Assembly (NCBI GenBank): GCA_037127315.1
Contig: JBBBDQ010000350.1
Span: forward strand, 3,907,501-3,971,500
Reading direction: 5' to 3'
Length of the DNA: 64,000 nucleotides
Source: Ascarosepion bandense
Taxonomy: Eukaryota; Mollusca; Cephalopoda; Sepiida; Sepiidae
Every line of letters begins with the position of its first letter. Within the stretch, counting starts at the first letter, position 1. Below are positions 43,266 to 53,329 of the stretch, piece by piece. The notes below the pieces were generated by a model that saw only the letters and a list, made by a program, of their open reading frames with translations, ran no database searches and had not been told where the DNA came from. Position numbers and translations under genes: made by a program.

Positions 43266-44235
43266 GTCATACAAAAGTAGTTTTCTATTTTTGTAACCAG
43301 TCTTGAGATATACGCCCATTTCTTGCAACAACGCTATGAAGAAAAAGTTTTATCGATTCTTCGAAAAAGTCAAATTCTGTTTCTACAGACACAAATAACT
43401 AGAAACATATGTTGTTGCTTTTCAAATGTACAATGAACAACAATGATCTTTGTCAAGAAAAGCTATTTTTCGCACATGCACACCACTTGAGAGAGAGAGA
43501 GAGAGATACAGTGAGATTGCCTACGCTGATTTTGTTGCAGAGTTTGGGGTCGATAAACAATATTAAACATTAGAAAGAATTTATTGAGGTTACATGCTCT
43601 GCAAACATTTAAATTTTTTTCATGGCAAAAGGTCAGTATTCAATAATTCAATGACACTGTTTAACAATAACAAATTTTATATACAAAAAATACAAATGCA
43701 TATAAACAAGTTTTTCGAAAGGATGTTGTTTGTCTTGCAATTAGAAGTTTTGAGTCCAAGTGAATGTTGAAAGACAGAAACATGAATTTAAGTAATACAG
43801 TTCAACTTAAATATTTGTTGGATTAAATGTTCATGAATGATTTGTTTAGTCAATATAATTCAAACTACTTTTGGCTTTCTTCGCAAATCAGAAATATGGT
43901 AAAGGAATGTTTGCAAAGTTATTTTCTTTGGATTAAAATTTGTCTTCATTGAAAGGTTTCTTGTTTGATTTATTTGTGTGTTTTTGTTTTGTTTACTGTT
44001 TGTTTGTTGTTTTTTGTTTTTTTTTTTTTGCTTTTGTTAATTGAATATTTTTTTATGTAGGTCTTTGCTGAGTATTATACGTAAGATTTATTTTCTGAGA
44101 TAAAAGTTTGATAATATGTTAAATGTTAATTGTTCATTAACCTTTAAACTTTCTCGTCGTGGTTCGTTGAGTGAGATTAAAAGGGTCGTACAATAAGTAA
44201 TACTTTTTAAGTTCCAATAGGATAAAAAGGTTCAA
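42771..44235. other. Intron 1, no recognised element
   Basis: AT-rich with (TG)n(GA)n at 43225-43265 and a GA run at 43489-43505. No exon-type segment with matching phase was found by eye. Confidence 0.5.
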
Positions 44236-44239
44236 AGTG

Positions 44240-44650
44240 CCTGTTCCTTCCAGGTTCGGAATTCTCATTGAAGATTCTGTCTCGCGTCGCATGGTGAATG
44301 ACGAGGATGGTTTTCGCTTCTTTCGATGACATAATAAATGGCGTGGACATTCTTTGCTTCCTGGTCACCAACTGTTTTGACCACGCGTTGGACTTGCTTA
44401 AGTATCCAAATTAATCACGTGATAGGATCACTGGAATTTGGCGCAATTTTCAAGCTAAACGCGTTGCGTAGGCGTTTTGAAGTATATTAACCAATCAGCA
44501 CTGTTTATTCTAACAGTTAGCCGTTTGATCCACTTGGCGTTTAACTTGCACAAAACTTCTACAATTAGTACTCGCGATGGATAAATTGTCGATCCAACCG
44601 CGATGGATAAATTGTCGATCCAACCGCGATGCAAAAATTGTCGTGCAGTA
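44240..44650 (+). repeat. CCAAT-containing repeat with 26-bp tandem end, copy 1
   Basis: Shares order and wording with 61490-61955: TCGCGTCGCATGGTGAATGA C / TCGCGCCGCATGGCGAACGA, TTAACCAATCAGCACTG / TTAGCCAATCAGATTGCG, and TGCACAAAACTTCTACAATT AGTA / TGCACAAAATTTGACTAGTA. The end holds three copies of a 26-bp unit (CGCGATGGATAAATTGTCGA TCCAAC) starting at 44573, 44599 and 44625. This unit resembles the terminal repeat GCGATGGATGAATTGTC of the mariner at 26645. Class uncertain: LTR-like or a non-autonomous DNA element. Confidence 0.6.
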
Positions 44651-44734
44651 GGGTCCTACAATCTCAATTCTTTAAAGCGTCATCACGAGGCAAAAAAAAA
44701 TATAAACATTTTTAAAAATCTTCCAAGTCATAAA

Positions 44735-45420
44735 ACCAGCCTGTCTTGCATTTAAATTTTTGTTGATTGTAGGTGACAAGGACACCAGAAACTGCAAGAG
44801 AGTTCCACGTGCGAAACGAAACTATTAGAATAGAATTTACAGTTACATCTCACCATTCCAACTCTAAAACGATGAGACCTATTGTCCAATCTCGTAGTAG
44901 GCTTTAATTCATGTGACCGTTGTACCAAAGGAGAAATGCTCATTAAAACTTCTGTCCTGAGAATATTTATAGAAATGACAGAGAGAAGCAAATGCACGGC
45001 TGTAGGAAAACGACTGAATTCGAGGTATCAGGTTAGTGTCGATTATATTACAGACGGTATTTGGATTCTTTAGACGTAGTATCTGACCAGAAATGGCAGA
45101 AAAATTCAGTGCACGGACGAATTGTAGATTTTTAAATATGCAAGACAGTTTCTGACCAGAAAATTTGTCTGACACAACACAGTGAACCAACCTTCTCAGC
45201 AGAAGAACAAGCCAATGTTACATCAGTAGAAAAGGTGAAACCAAATTAACAATGAGTTGCTTTTTCGTTTTTTAACATCAGCCATACTGATGGAGGGCAA
45301 AATGGGTTCTCTATGAGGATTTAAAAATATCAGTTTTGTTTTGGAGACCTTAAAATTTACAAGGCATTTTTTACCCCCGTTAACAATTGATTGAAGGTCA
45401 TTTGGGACAGTTTTACTTTG
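44735..45420 (-). pseudogene. LINE family 1, old diverged copy in intron 1
   Basis: Minus strand: LSCIFKNLQFVRALNFSAIS G, NTVCNIIDTNLIPRIQSFSY, SRAFASLCHFYKYS, and further SPLVQRSHELKPTTRLDNRS. It aligns with the family motifs (RxxMEYCCHIWSGxP, VCNVIGTDL, ASLCLFYKYFHG) but many residues have changed. Upstream AATTTACAAGGCATTTTTTA CCC continues the family's 5' direction. Older than the copies at 5157 and 3200. Confidence 0.7.
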
Positions 45421-45771
45421 CTGAATCTATTCTGAGTGAATTACACACATTTCTTTAAAGAATCTTTCCAAATATACACCTACTGTATTTTAAATAAGTG
45501 TATATATATTTTAAAAATTAAAACGCTTGTCCACATAAAAGGATATAATTTTATCTTACCAACCTTTTTTATAGAGAAATAAAAATAATGGGCATATTGA
45601 TTTTGTTAACTGGGGTAAATTGGTGCAACATATTCAGTGACTTATATATGAATGCGTTATTATAAACTTTTCGGAATTGTCAAGCAACTTTTAGAAATTT
45701 TAACGATAAAAATGATTCCTGATATTTGCTGATCCATTTGAATAAATGAAAATTTGTTTTCCTTTTACTAG

Positions 45772-45810
45772 CCGTCAATGCCAAAGCTACTGCCACCGCT
45801 GCCGTCACAA
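45772..45810 (+). CDS. Exon 2 (39-nt mini-exon) of the secreted-protein gene
   Basis: Acceptor GTTTTCCTTTTACTAG ends at 45771, donor GTAAGT starts at 45811. With the one-base carry-over from exon 1 the frame reads AVNAKATATAAVT and leaves one base (A). The exon is a multiple of three and phase 1 at both ends, so skipping it keeps the frame. It codes for an Ala/Thr-rich segment right after the signal peptide; cleavage is plausible near GQA or VNA. The T/A-rich composition could serve as a linker or O-glycosylation site, which is inference. Confidence 0.65.
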
Positions 45811-45922
45811 GTAAGTAGACAGTAATTGTTTACATCAAATTTAATCTTAAAAAAATATTTCTTTCGCCATTAGTACGCAAGGGGATACAGAGAGAAAGAC
45901 TAGGTACAGGAGATATAAAATA

Positions 45923-46883
45923 TCAGGTCGGTGCAAAAGTTTTTGATGACTTCAAATTTCATCTTGAAAATGAAAAACTGTGTTTTACAAAAATCTTTAT
46001 TCATAACAATAACGATCTTTGCTCTCTATAACTTGATTCCATCTGTCAACGAGCTTATAAATGCCTCGCTTGTAAAATTCTTTAGGTTTTAATGTGAAAT
46101 AAATCTAACTCATGTTCAATCTCCTCTTGTGATGTTAACCTAAGGCCATCTAAATGGTTTTGTAATCCTCGAAACAAGTGATAATCCGAGGAAGCTCGAC
46201 CAGGAGAATATGCAGGATGGTGCAAGATGGCACTTCTCATCACCTGTGACAAGCCTACCCAAAAATTGTATCTGAAGTTGTCGTGAAAGCAAAGATTCGT
46301 AACAAGAAACACGTCGCAGGTTCTCTGGAGAGACAGTTCGTGCGGGATCCGTTTTCCGAACACTGAAATCTTTCCCATTCTTTTCAGTTAGCTTGACGCA
46401 GTTGTGTGGGAGACATTAAATTGGTATGCAAGTTCTCTTGAGGTTACCGTAGGGCTTTGAGTAACAGCAGCGTTCAACACATCTCAATCAAGTTTTTTTT
46501 TTTTTTTTTTTTTTTTGGCGAACACCTCTAGCCTCATCTTTCAAGCTGAAATTTCCTTTCCGAAAACGGGAAAAGCACCACCTACAGCTTCTTTCTTTCA
46601 CTGCATCAGTTCCATAAGCAACCTGAATAGACCGTGCTGCTGCATTTGCGCTGGAATCTCTGTGAAACTCATAGAGTAGAGCATGTCTAATGTGTTCTTT
46701 AGATGGAAAGAACATGGGTGAGAATATTGCAGAAAAATATGAATGGCGTTTTAATAACCTGAAAGAAAAAGTTATAAATTAATCATGGTGATATGTTTAA
46801 GTAATAACAATATGCATAAAATAAATTACAATGATTTAAAATGTCCCTTTTATAAACTGGCAAAAAGTTTTTCACCAACCTGA
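45923..46883 (-). mobile_element. Mariner transposon with deleted catalytic core
   Basis: Bounded by TA and inverted ends TCAGGTCGGTGCAAAAGTTT TTG (45923) and AAAAGTTTTTCACCAACCTG A (to 46883), with TA at 45921-45922 and 46884-46885. 961 bp against the ~1.3 kb usual for mariners. Minus strand: N-terminal helix-turn-helix MFFPSKEHIRHALLYEFHRD then CRWCFSRFRKGNFSLKDEAR, a further LNAAVTQSPT piece, then the C-terminus HHPAYSPGRASSDYHLFRGL QNHLDG. The stretch with the first two catalytic Asp residues is gone, and a ~24-nt T run (46493-46516) breaks the frame. Lies in intron 2. Confidence 0.88.
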
Positions 46884-46885
46884 TA

Positions 46886-47305
46886 AAAACAGTATCGGCT
46901 TGATATCGACAAAAGATAAGTTAATGAATTTTCCTCCCAAAGTTATCTTAAGTGGCGTTTATAGGTCAGCCTATGATCGCAAGATACAATAAGATTATAA
47001 GAAATAATTCTACAAAAATAATTTATGATTTCCTCTCAGATGTCAGCTTTTATTTTTCACAAATGATATAACATACATATTTGTGTATAAGTCGACTTAA
47101 TGTAACATAGTACGGCCCTCGAAGTTTTTGTACGAATTTTAACCGTTCCAGAAAGTGCTTACCTGTGTATAGTGCAGATGGTTACCAAAAATGCGTGATT
47201 TTTAACCACTCAAAAAGTTACCTGTGTATGTTGCGCCCCCTATTTTGGCGCAAAAAATGATTATAAAAAATATAAAGTCGAGTATATATGGTAAATCAGT
47301 CAATC
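46886..47305. other. Intron 2, possible MITE-like piece, no gene
   Basis: 47090-47290 has GTGTATAAGTCGACTTAATG, TTACCTGTGTATAGTGCAG and TTGCGCCCCCTATTTTGGCG C and then TATAAAGTCGAGTATATATG. The wording has the feel of a short inverted-end DNA element but I could not fix its ends. Confidence 0.4.
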
Positions 47306-47618
47306 GCACATTCAGTCAGTTAAGTGCCATACGTGAAACACGCTTGGGCGATCATGCCTCGAAAGAAACATGACTGACTGAGCAGAAGATTATGCCGCAG
47401 TAGGTTGCCATTACTTTCTGCGATAGATTGGTTGCCAGCCAAGGCTATAGAACCCAATCTGTCCTGCTATTTAACCCATAACTGGAAGGAAGAGACGGAT
47501 TAATACCTTTCCCAAGGGTATTTGCGCGTAAGTGAATGCAATGAATTCAACTGGAATTTGAACTCGGCTCCCGGATTTCTCGTTCCGAGCCGATAGCTAC
47601 TGCACCACAACGCACATT
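47306..47618 (-). repeat. SINE family A, full length
   Basis: From AATGTGCGTTGTGGTGCAGT AGCTATCGGCTCGG (minus head) to TTAACTGACTGAATG. Intact B-box-like GAGTTCAAATTCC. Inside intron 2. Confidence 0.88.
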
Positions 47619-48755
47619 ACCTAATTTAAAAATCTTTGAAGATATAGAAATAAAAAATCCAAGTGTAATTTGATTGCCACAAATGTTTTTTTTTTTAATT
47701 ACGAACATAAGCAAATATCGTAGAAACATAAAAACTAATAACAAACAGACCACAATTTAAGCTTAACAAATTTCATACTGATAAAAGCAAAACAAGTAAA
47801 ACCTGTATAGTTGGGGGTAGCTTTTATTCATTATTTCCGCTAGTTCTGTATTCTTTCGTGTTTCACCAGTCCTGTCTTCATTTGGAACTTACGGTGTTGC
47901 GAATATTATCTTTTTTTTAATTAAGACTTTTCAAGGTAAATCCTCTTAAACTACATTCAAACAAAGACACATGGTCACACTACCCAAAAATAATGAGAGA
48001 TGTTCCCGTCTTCCGCTCCCATTAATTCTAGCGGTCGTAGAAATCCGTTTTGTCAAGAAAGAAAAATCATACGAGGCAGTACACAACCAGCAAATAAGAC
48101 GAAATCATTCAGTGTGAACGACACTAAAAACAATTTATGACAAACAAATAACAAAAAAGGAAATTTACAAGCGTGTTTTGTGTATAAATGTACAATTGTA
48201 TGACATTTCAAATACGGTGGAAAGGTTAGAAAGTTCAACTATGTGTTTAATAAATTGTTTTATTCTTAATTTCATTCTATAAATAAGTAATACTTGTGTA
48301 AATCAGATTAATTTGACATTAAATTTGCTAATTTTTAAAAAATAATATATCACAGATTATATTTTATTTTTCCAAGATTTTTAAAACCGCAAATGAACTA
48401 TTGTTAACAAATATGTCGATCGCTCAAAAATAACCGAAAAATTGAAAGATTAAAAATCAAACTAAAAAATTTTATTCCATTCAATATAATTTCTGTTTAA
48501 AATACACCAGAGTATTTTGCTTACTGGAAATAGTAAATTTAAAAATTTAGTTTTCAATTAAAACTAAAATAAAAGTTTCAAGAAAACTTTCTTTTATTTA
48601 AAAAAATTCAATTTAAAAGTTAGTAATCTAAAATGAGTGGAGGTACCTACATTGAATTATTTAGCTTTTTAAAACAATAAACGTTATCGAGAGAGTATGC
48701 AGTAATAGCAATAACAAGCGAGAAAAGCGTCTTCTATTTTTTTTTCAGGTCGGAA
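47619..48755. other. Intron 2, AT-rich, weak relative of the 19508 block
   Basis: 48470-48660 on the minus strand contains ATTCAATGTAGGTACCTCCA C followed by a TTTAAAT...GCAAAATACT-type series, a diverged version of 19508-19700. Nothing else recognised. Confidence 0.5.
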
Positions 48756-48905
48756 GGTTAAGGTTTCAAATATTTAACTCATAGCTGGAGGGGATATGAA
48801 TTCATTTATTCATAAATATCCCAAGGGTATTTGGGCGAAAGTAAATGCAACGAACCCGACTGTGATTCGAACTCGGCTCTCCGATTTCTTAATCCAGTCT
48901 GTCAG
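48756..48905 (-). repeat. SINE family A, 5' half, diverged
   Basis: TTAACTCATAGCTGGAGGGG, ATATCCCAAGGGTATTTGGG CG, GTGATTCGAACTCGGCTCTC CG. Truncated at the head. Confidence 0.7.
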
Positions 48906-48929
48906 AAGTTTTAGAATTCTAGCAAAATA

Positions 48930-49160
48930 GAAAGTTTACATTATTTACACTGTTCGGAATGTTGTCCTTATCTTCATTGCCATGTTTACGACGTTTCGAC
49001 TGTTGTACCCTACGGCCTTCTTTATGTGCAAGAAATCTTGAACTGAACCTTTTATTTCGGTCATTGGGGTATATCATTCTCATTTCATGTGCGATGCCAC
49101 TTCCGGATGCCATGTAGTTATCTCCCTTTAACTCAACTCTTTAAGTTATTGCTGTAGCTA
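48930..49160 (-). repeat. SINE family B, minus, 3' two-thirds
   Basis: TTTACATTATTTACACTGTT CGG, CGACGTTTCGACTGTTGTAC, CATGTAGTTATCTCCCTTTA ACTC. The head is cut by the MITE that follows. Confidence 0.8.
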
Positions 49161-49162
49161 TA

Positions 49163-49560
49163 CTACCGGCCATAATTATTAAGCCACCCCAGTTTTTTTT
49201 TTAAAGAAATTATGTATTTCATACTATTTGTAGTATTTATTGCCAAGTGGATAATTCTAAATGAAAATAGAATGGTTCTTTTGTTAATACTGCACAATAA
49301 CATAACATGTGCATCAAATGAGCTGTTCTGGTGTCCAGTTTTTGTGCTCTCTTTCCCATGCTAGTCTCTTCTTCTTATTGGCTGGCCGAAGCAGAGGCTT
49401 CCTGGCTGCCTTGTAAAATTTTGCAAAGTAATAATAACAAAAGAACCATTCTATTTTCATTTAGAATTATCCACTTGGCAATAAATACTAAAAATAGTAT
49501 GAAATGCAAAATTTCTTTAAAAAAAAAACTGGGGTCGTCTAATAATTATGGTCGGTGGTG
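49163..49560. mobile_element. Tc1-like MITE with ~130-bp terminal inverted repeats
   Basis: Flanked by TA on both sides (49161-49162, 49561-49562). Left arm CTACCGGCCATAATTATTAA GCCACCCCAG onward is mirrored by right arm ...CTGGGGTCGTCTAATAATTA TGGTCGG. Pairing continues through TTGCCAAGTGGATAATTCTA and GAATGGTTCTTTTGTTA, about 130 bp. The ~130 bp centre has no transposase. A SINE-B lies directly to its left and a solo LTR 34 bp to its right. Confidence 0.85.
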
Positions 49561-49593
49561 TAGGTATTAAATTAAAAACTCTTTAGGTCAAGT

Positions 49594-50372
49594 TATAGGG
49601 GCTAGTTGCTTATCTGTTCTTTTCCCGTTTGTAGTTGGAGTCCGTTCTAGTGAAGGGTAATTGTATACTGTTGCAGGTTAACGGAATTCAGCCTTGTAGT
49701 AGATAGCCCACTAAAAGTCATAAAATGATTATAAAATCAAGAAAAGCAATTAAAGTAATAACTTGAAGTATAGGTCCAACAGAGGTTAAAATGTTCATGG
49801 AAAATAATAAGTTGAAAGAACATTTTTATATATACACATATCAATGAATGTTTTTACAATTAAAGTAATAACTTGAAGTATAGGTCCAACGGAGGTTAAA
49901 ATGTTCATAGCAAATAATAAGCTGAAAGAGAATTAAGGCTTAGGAATGTGGGGAGCATGTAAGTGAGGAATGTCTTTGATGTAGTCGCTCCATAGGTCAG
50001 TAAGTAGTTTTGAGACAGGGGAGAAGGAAAGAAGCAAGCGTAGTAGTCACTTGACTTAGGTCAAGGGGATATTGATTACACTCTTCTCAAGTTCTGCCTG
50101 CTGGGGTCTGTCTGTATCCGCTTTTTATATCTGCTTTTTGGATCAGAGCAGCTAGTTTGGAATTTCACACTTGCATTTGATTCTGGGCTTCCCATTGGTT
50201 AATAAATAAAATTCGAGTAGGCTCGCAAAATGGAAATTTAATATTTAATTTTGATTTTTCAACCGGAACATCTGCGCGGATCTACCTGCGCACAGACAAC
50301 TTTTGGTCATTTGCTTTCTGGTCGTTATAGAGCAAACATCCGGTCCCTCGGTTTTTGCTCGGTATCACCACA
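49594..50372 (-). mobile_element. Solo LTR, family L1 copy 2
   Basis: 779 bp with exact 4-bp duplication AAGT (49590-49593 and 50373-50376). Minus ends TGTGGTGATACCGAGC and GCCCCTATA. Same CCAAT (CCAATGGGAAGCCCAG) and TATA (GATATAAAAAGC) boxes on minus as copies 1 and 3. Carries a ~90-bp internal duplication (ATTAAAGTAATAACTTGAAG TATAGG at 49751 and 49859). In intron 2. Confidence 0.88.
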
Positions 50373-50379
50373 AAGTCAC

Positions 50380-50480
50380 TGGATCTAACCAACGCCTATA
50401 TCAACTATCCTTGGGGACAACAGTCCGAACAGTGTCAATAATGTTAATACTACCTCATCTCATAAGTACAGACAAATACT
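50380..50480 (+). repeat. SINE family B, head and tail remnants
   Basis: GGATCTAACCAACGCCTATA, then GGGGACAACAGTCCGAACAG and ACTACCTCATCTCATAAGTA CAGAC. The middle is deleted. Confidence 0.65.
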
Positions 50481-51420
50481 GAACTATAAAGTTCTTAAAA
50501 TTTTTATTAATCGGCTAGAAAGTTGAATTAAGACAACTCTAATTGCTGCCGTGATATCACCTTTCTGCAACTGCTATTCGACTGAGGGCCAGTGTGTAAA
50601 AATAGGCGAAAGTCGAGTTGGCTTCAGTAGTACTTAATTTTGCGTGTCAAGTTGTGAGAGACAGTGGAAGATCAGACTTACGGTTCAAGTAACTAGGAAG
50701 ACTTTGTTAAAATACCAATCGGATGTTCATTGAAACCAGTTAGTATCCAGTTCATGTAGAGATAAGTTCTCGATACATATAATAATTGGCGAGTGAAATT
50801 CCCAAAGAGTGTATATATATATTGTCAGCAAACATCTACTCATAGTTTGGCCTGATATTCCCTTTTCATCTACTCAAATTTTGAGCCAGAAGAACCGTAC
50901 GCTGTTTGATCCTCGATGAGAGTTGAACCAGTATTAATTCTCACGTTTTATAAAATCAATGGAAGCATTAACTCTTTCCGTACATGGCATATCGAAGTTT
51001 TTTGTTTGTTTGTTTTTTTTTGTTTTTGTTTTTTTTTTCATCATATGCTAATTACATGTCGGATAAAGCAGAATTTACTTGTTGTACGAGTGATGTTTAA
51101 TACTACAGAAACAGTTCAAGTTCTTTCAGTTATGCAAAATAGGATGGTTTCCGTTGCAGAAATCTGTTTATTGAGATGATTAGGTTGTTATCTGCTTATC
51201 AGGCGTCACTACGACGAATCATACTAGGATCAATTAAAAAGTTCCATTTTACAAATATTAGTAAGAATTTTTTGTGACCCAGGAAAAATTTGTAGAATAG
51301 TCTTTTCTTTTCCTGCCTATGGTCCTCTTTGAAATAGTTACCTCTCTTGTCGCGCATAGAAAGAAAAGAGCTACCATGGAATCTTTGGTTTTAGAAAGAG
51401 AAAATTCTCTGTGATCAATG
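50481..51420. other. Intron 2, no recognised gene
   Basis: 51050-51180 may be the N-terminal edge of the mariner remnant that follows (MQNRMVSVAEICLLR), but this is too weak to call. Confidence 0.4.
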
Positions 51421-51421
51421 A

Positions 51422-51890
51422 ATGTCTCTGCTTAAGGTCAATAGAGTTAATAGCAATAATAAAAAAATAAACAAACAAGAAACTAACCTTGGTGACAGGC
51501 ACCATAGTGACAGTTTAACTGCTGCTGTGAATGAGAATGAGGCTAAAAACGTTGACGCACTCATTTTAACTAACAGAAGAATTGAAAGGCTTAAAGAAAT
51601 TCATGGTAATCCTTGCATTTTTGAGCAGTCTCTTGGATACTCAAAAGTCGATACAAAGTAAGCTCCTCGAATAACGGCAAACTCCATGAAAGATCATGTG
51701 GTTTTTGTTGCTCAAAGTCTTCTGGACTTGAACAACACAGATAGACCCTTCTTAAATATGAAGTTCACAAGGGACAAAACTCGAGTTCACCAGTATGAAC
51801 CAGAAGACAAAATAGGATTATCTGAGTGGCGTCACCTTGGCTTATCCAGAAACAAGTTGGAGGCAAATTTTGATAATAATATAGCTCTCT
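51422..51890 (+). pseudogene. Mariner-like transposase remnant
   Basis: Two + frames separated by a stop encode GNPCIFEQSLGYSKVDTK, then APRITANSMKDH, then FLNMKFTRDKTRVHQYEPED KIGLSEWRHLGLSRNK. The pattern fits the mariner middle region (LGYSKVxARWVPRxL ... FLxxIxTGDETWVHxYxPExKxQSxxWxHxxSPRxKK). The position of the catalytic Asp is preserved within RDKTRVH, but the motif Gly has become Arg. No inverted repeats located. A decayed DNA transposon in intron 2. Confidence 0.7.
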
Positions 51891-52212
51891 TAATAATAAA
51901 CATAACTTTTATTTTCGTCAAAAGAATAACAATAAATTCTTATCAACAACATGTTGAACTAATAATTGCTATCAGTAACGACCTGAGCGATCATGAAAGA
52001 AAAATATAAACATTGATAGATAGGCACCGAATCAATTATATAATTCGTCTGTACAGAGCCGATCGTTAGCCGTTTAAAATGAGGTCATTTCTATTATCCT
52101 CTCAGTATTTGAATCAGTGAGCCGTGAATATTTTCATCTCTCTTTCCGTCATGGAGAAAACGGAGTAGTCACCGCCCACAAAACACAAATACGCGCATGA
52201 ATATTCACTGGA

Positions 52213-52315
52213 TTCAGTCAGTTAACTGCCATACGTGACACACGCTTAGGCGATCATGTCTCGAAAGAAACATGACTAACTGGGCAGAAGATTTTCCCGC
52301 AGTAGATTGCCATCA
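52213..52315 (-). repeat. SINE family A, 3' end fragment
   Basis: TTCAGTCAGTTAACTGCCAT ACG to CCGCAGTAGATTGCCATCAC, the last ~100 bp of the family. Confidence 0.8.
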
Positions 52316-52446
52316 CTATGAGAAAATACCCTCAAGATTATAATTACAATCGCAAAGAAGATTGTGAATGGAGCAAGAGTTAGAATATTATCTTAATATA
52401 GGATCTACAGAAGCATATTCTAGTAGTTGACAGTTGACTCAAGATT

Positions 52447-52584
52447 TAATTATTTAAATTATTCGGATTATTGTCCTCATCTCTGTTGCCATTTGTACGA
52501 AGTTTCGGCCGTTTTACGCTTCGGTCTTCTTCAGGTGCTAGGAATTTCGAACCGAACCCTTTATTACAGTCAGTGGGTTATAGC

Positions 52585-52637
<53 letters not shown>

Positions 52638-52640
52638 AAG
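52447..52640 (-). repeat. SINE family B 3' half with (TA)n expansion
   Basis: TTATTCGGATTATTGTCCTC ATC, TTCGGCCGTTTTACGCTTCG GTC, GAACCGAACCCTTTATTACA GTCAGTGGGTTATA then ~45 bp of TA (52589-52634). Confidence 0.85.
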
Positions 52641-52785
52641 GATTCGGTTCAAAATTTCTAGACCTAAAGAAGGCCGGAGCGTATAATGGCCGAAACATCG
52701 TACAAATAGAAACAAAGATTAGTTCAATAATCTGAATAATGTAAATAGTGTAAATGTTACCTCATCTCAGAAATATAGACAAATC
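52634..52785 (+). repeat. SINE family B 3' half
   Basis: ATAATAAAGGATTCGGTTCA through GAAGGCCGGAGCGTATAATG GCCG and ACCTCATCTCAGAAATATAG AC. With the previous entry it forms a large inverted repeat across the (TA)n. Confidence 0.85.
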
Positions 52786-52789
52786 ATTA

Positions 52790-53130
52790 AGGACACATGG
52801 CTCAGTGGATATATATGTTGGTTAGTTCCAGTGACTTGACCCAAAGAGTTGTGAGTTCAATACTAGGCTACAGTAGTGGTGAACAAGTAACTTAAAGATT
52901 CGGGTTAGGGGGAGATAACTCATGACTACCAGAAGAGGCTTCGCACAAGGAATGAAAATGATATACCCCAGTGATCGTAAGAAAGGGTTCGATTCGAAAT
53001 TTCTAGCACCTGAAGAATCCAGAGCGTACAACGACTGAAACTTCGTACAAACGGCAACAAAGATGAGGACACTAGTCCGAATAGTATAAATAGTGTAAAT
53101 ACTACCTCATCTCACAAATATAGATAAATA
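52790..53130 (+). repeat. SINE family B, full length
   Basis: TAAGGACACATGGCTCAGTG GATATATATG head, GTTGTGAGTTCAATACTAGG C, AGATAACTCATGACTACCAG AAG, body and 3' end ACCTCATCTCACAAATATAG AT. Good reference copy. Confidence 0.9.
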
Positions 53131-53139
53131 CTTTTAGAA

Positions 53140-53312
53140 TCATATACCCCAGTGATCATAATAAAGGGTTCGGTTCGAAATTCCTAGAAGAAAGCCGGAG
53201 CGTACTACGGTCGAAACGTCGTACAAATGGCAATAAAAGTGAGGACAATAGTCCGAACATTGTAAATAGTATAAATAAATACTACCTCATCTCAGAAATA
53301 TAGGCAAATACT
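53140..53312 (+). repeat. SINE family B, 3' half
   Basis: CATATACCCCAGTGATCATA, GAAAGCCGGAGCGTACTACG GTCG, ending CATCTCAGAAATATAGGCAA. A short deletion removes the CACCTGAAG part. Confidence 0.85.
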
Positions 53313-53329
53313 CAAGGTTTCAAGATTTG

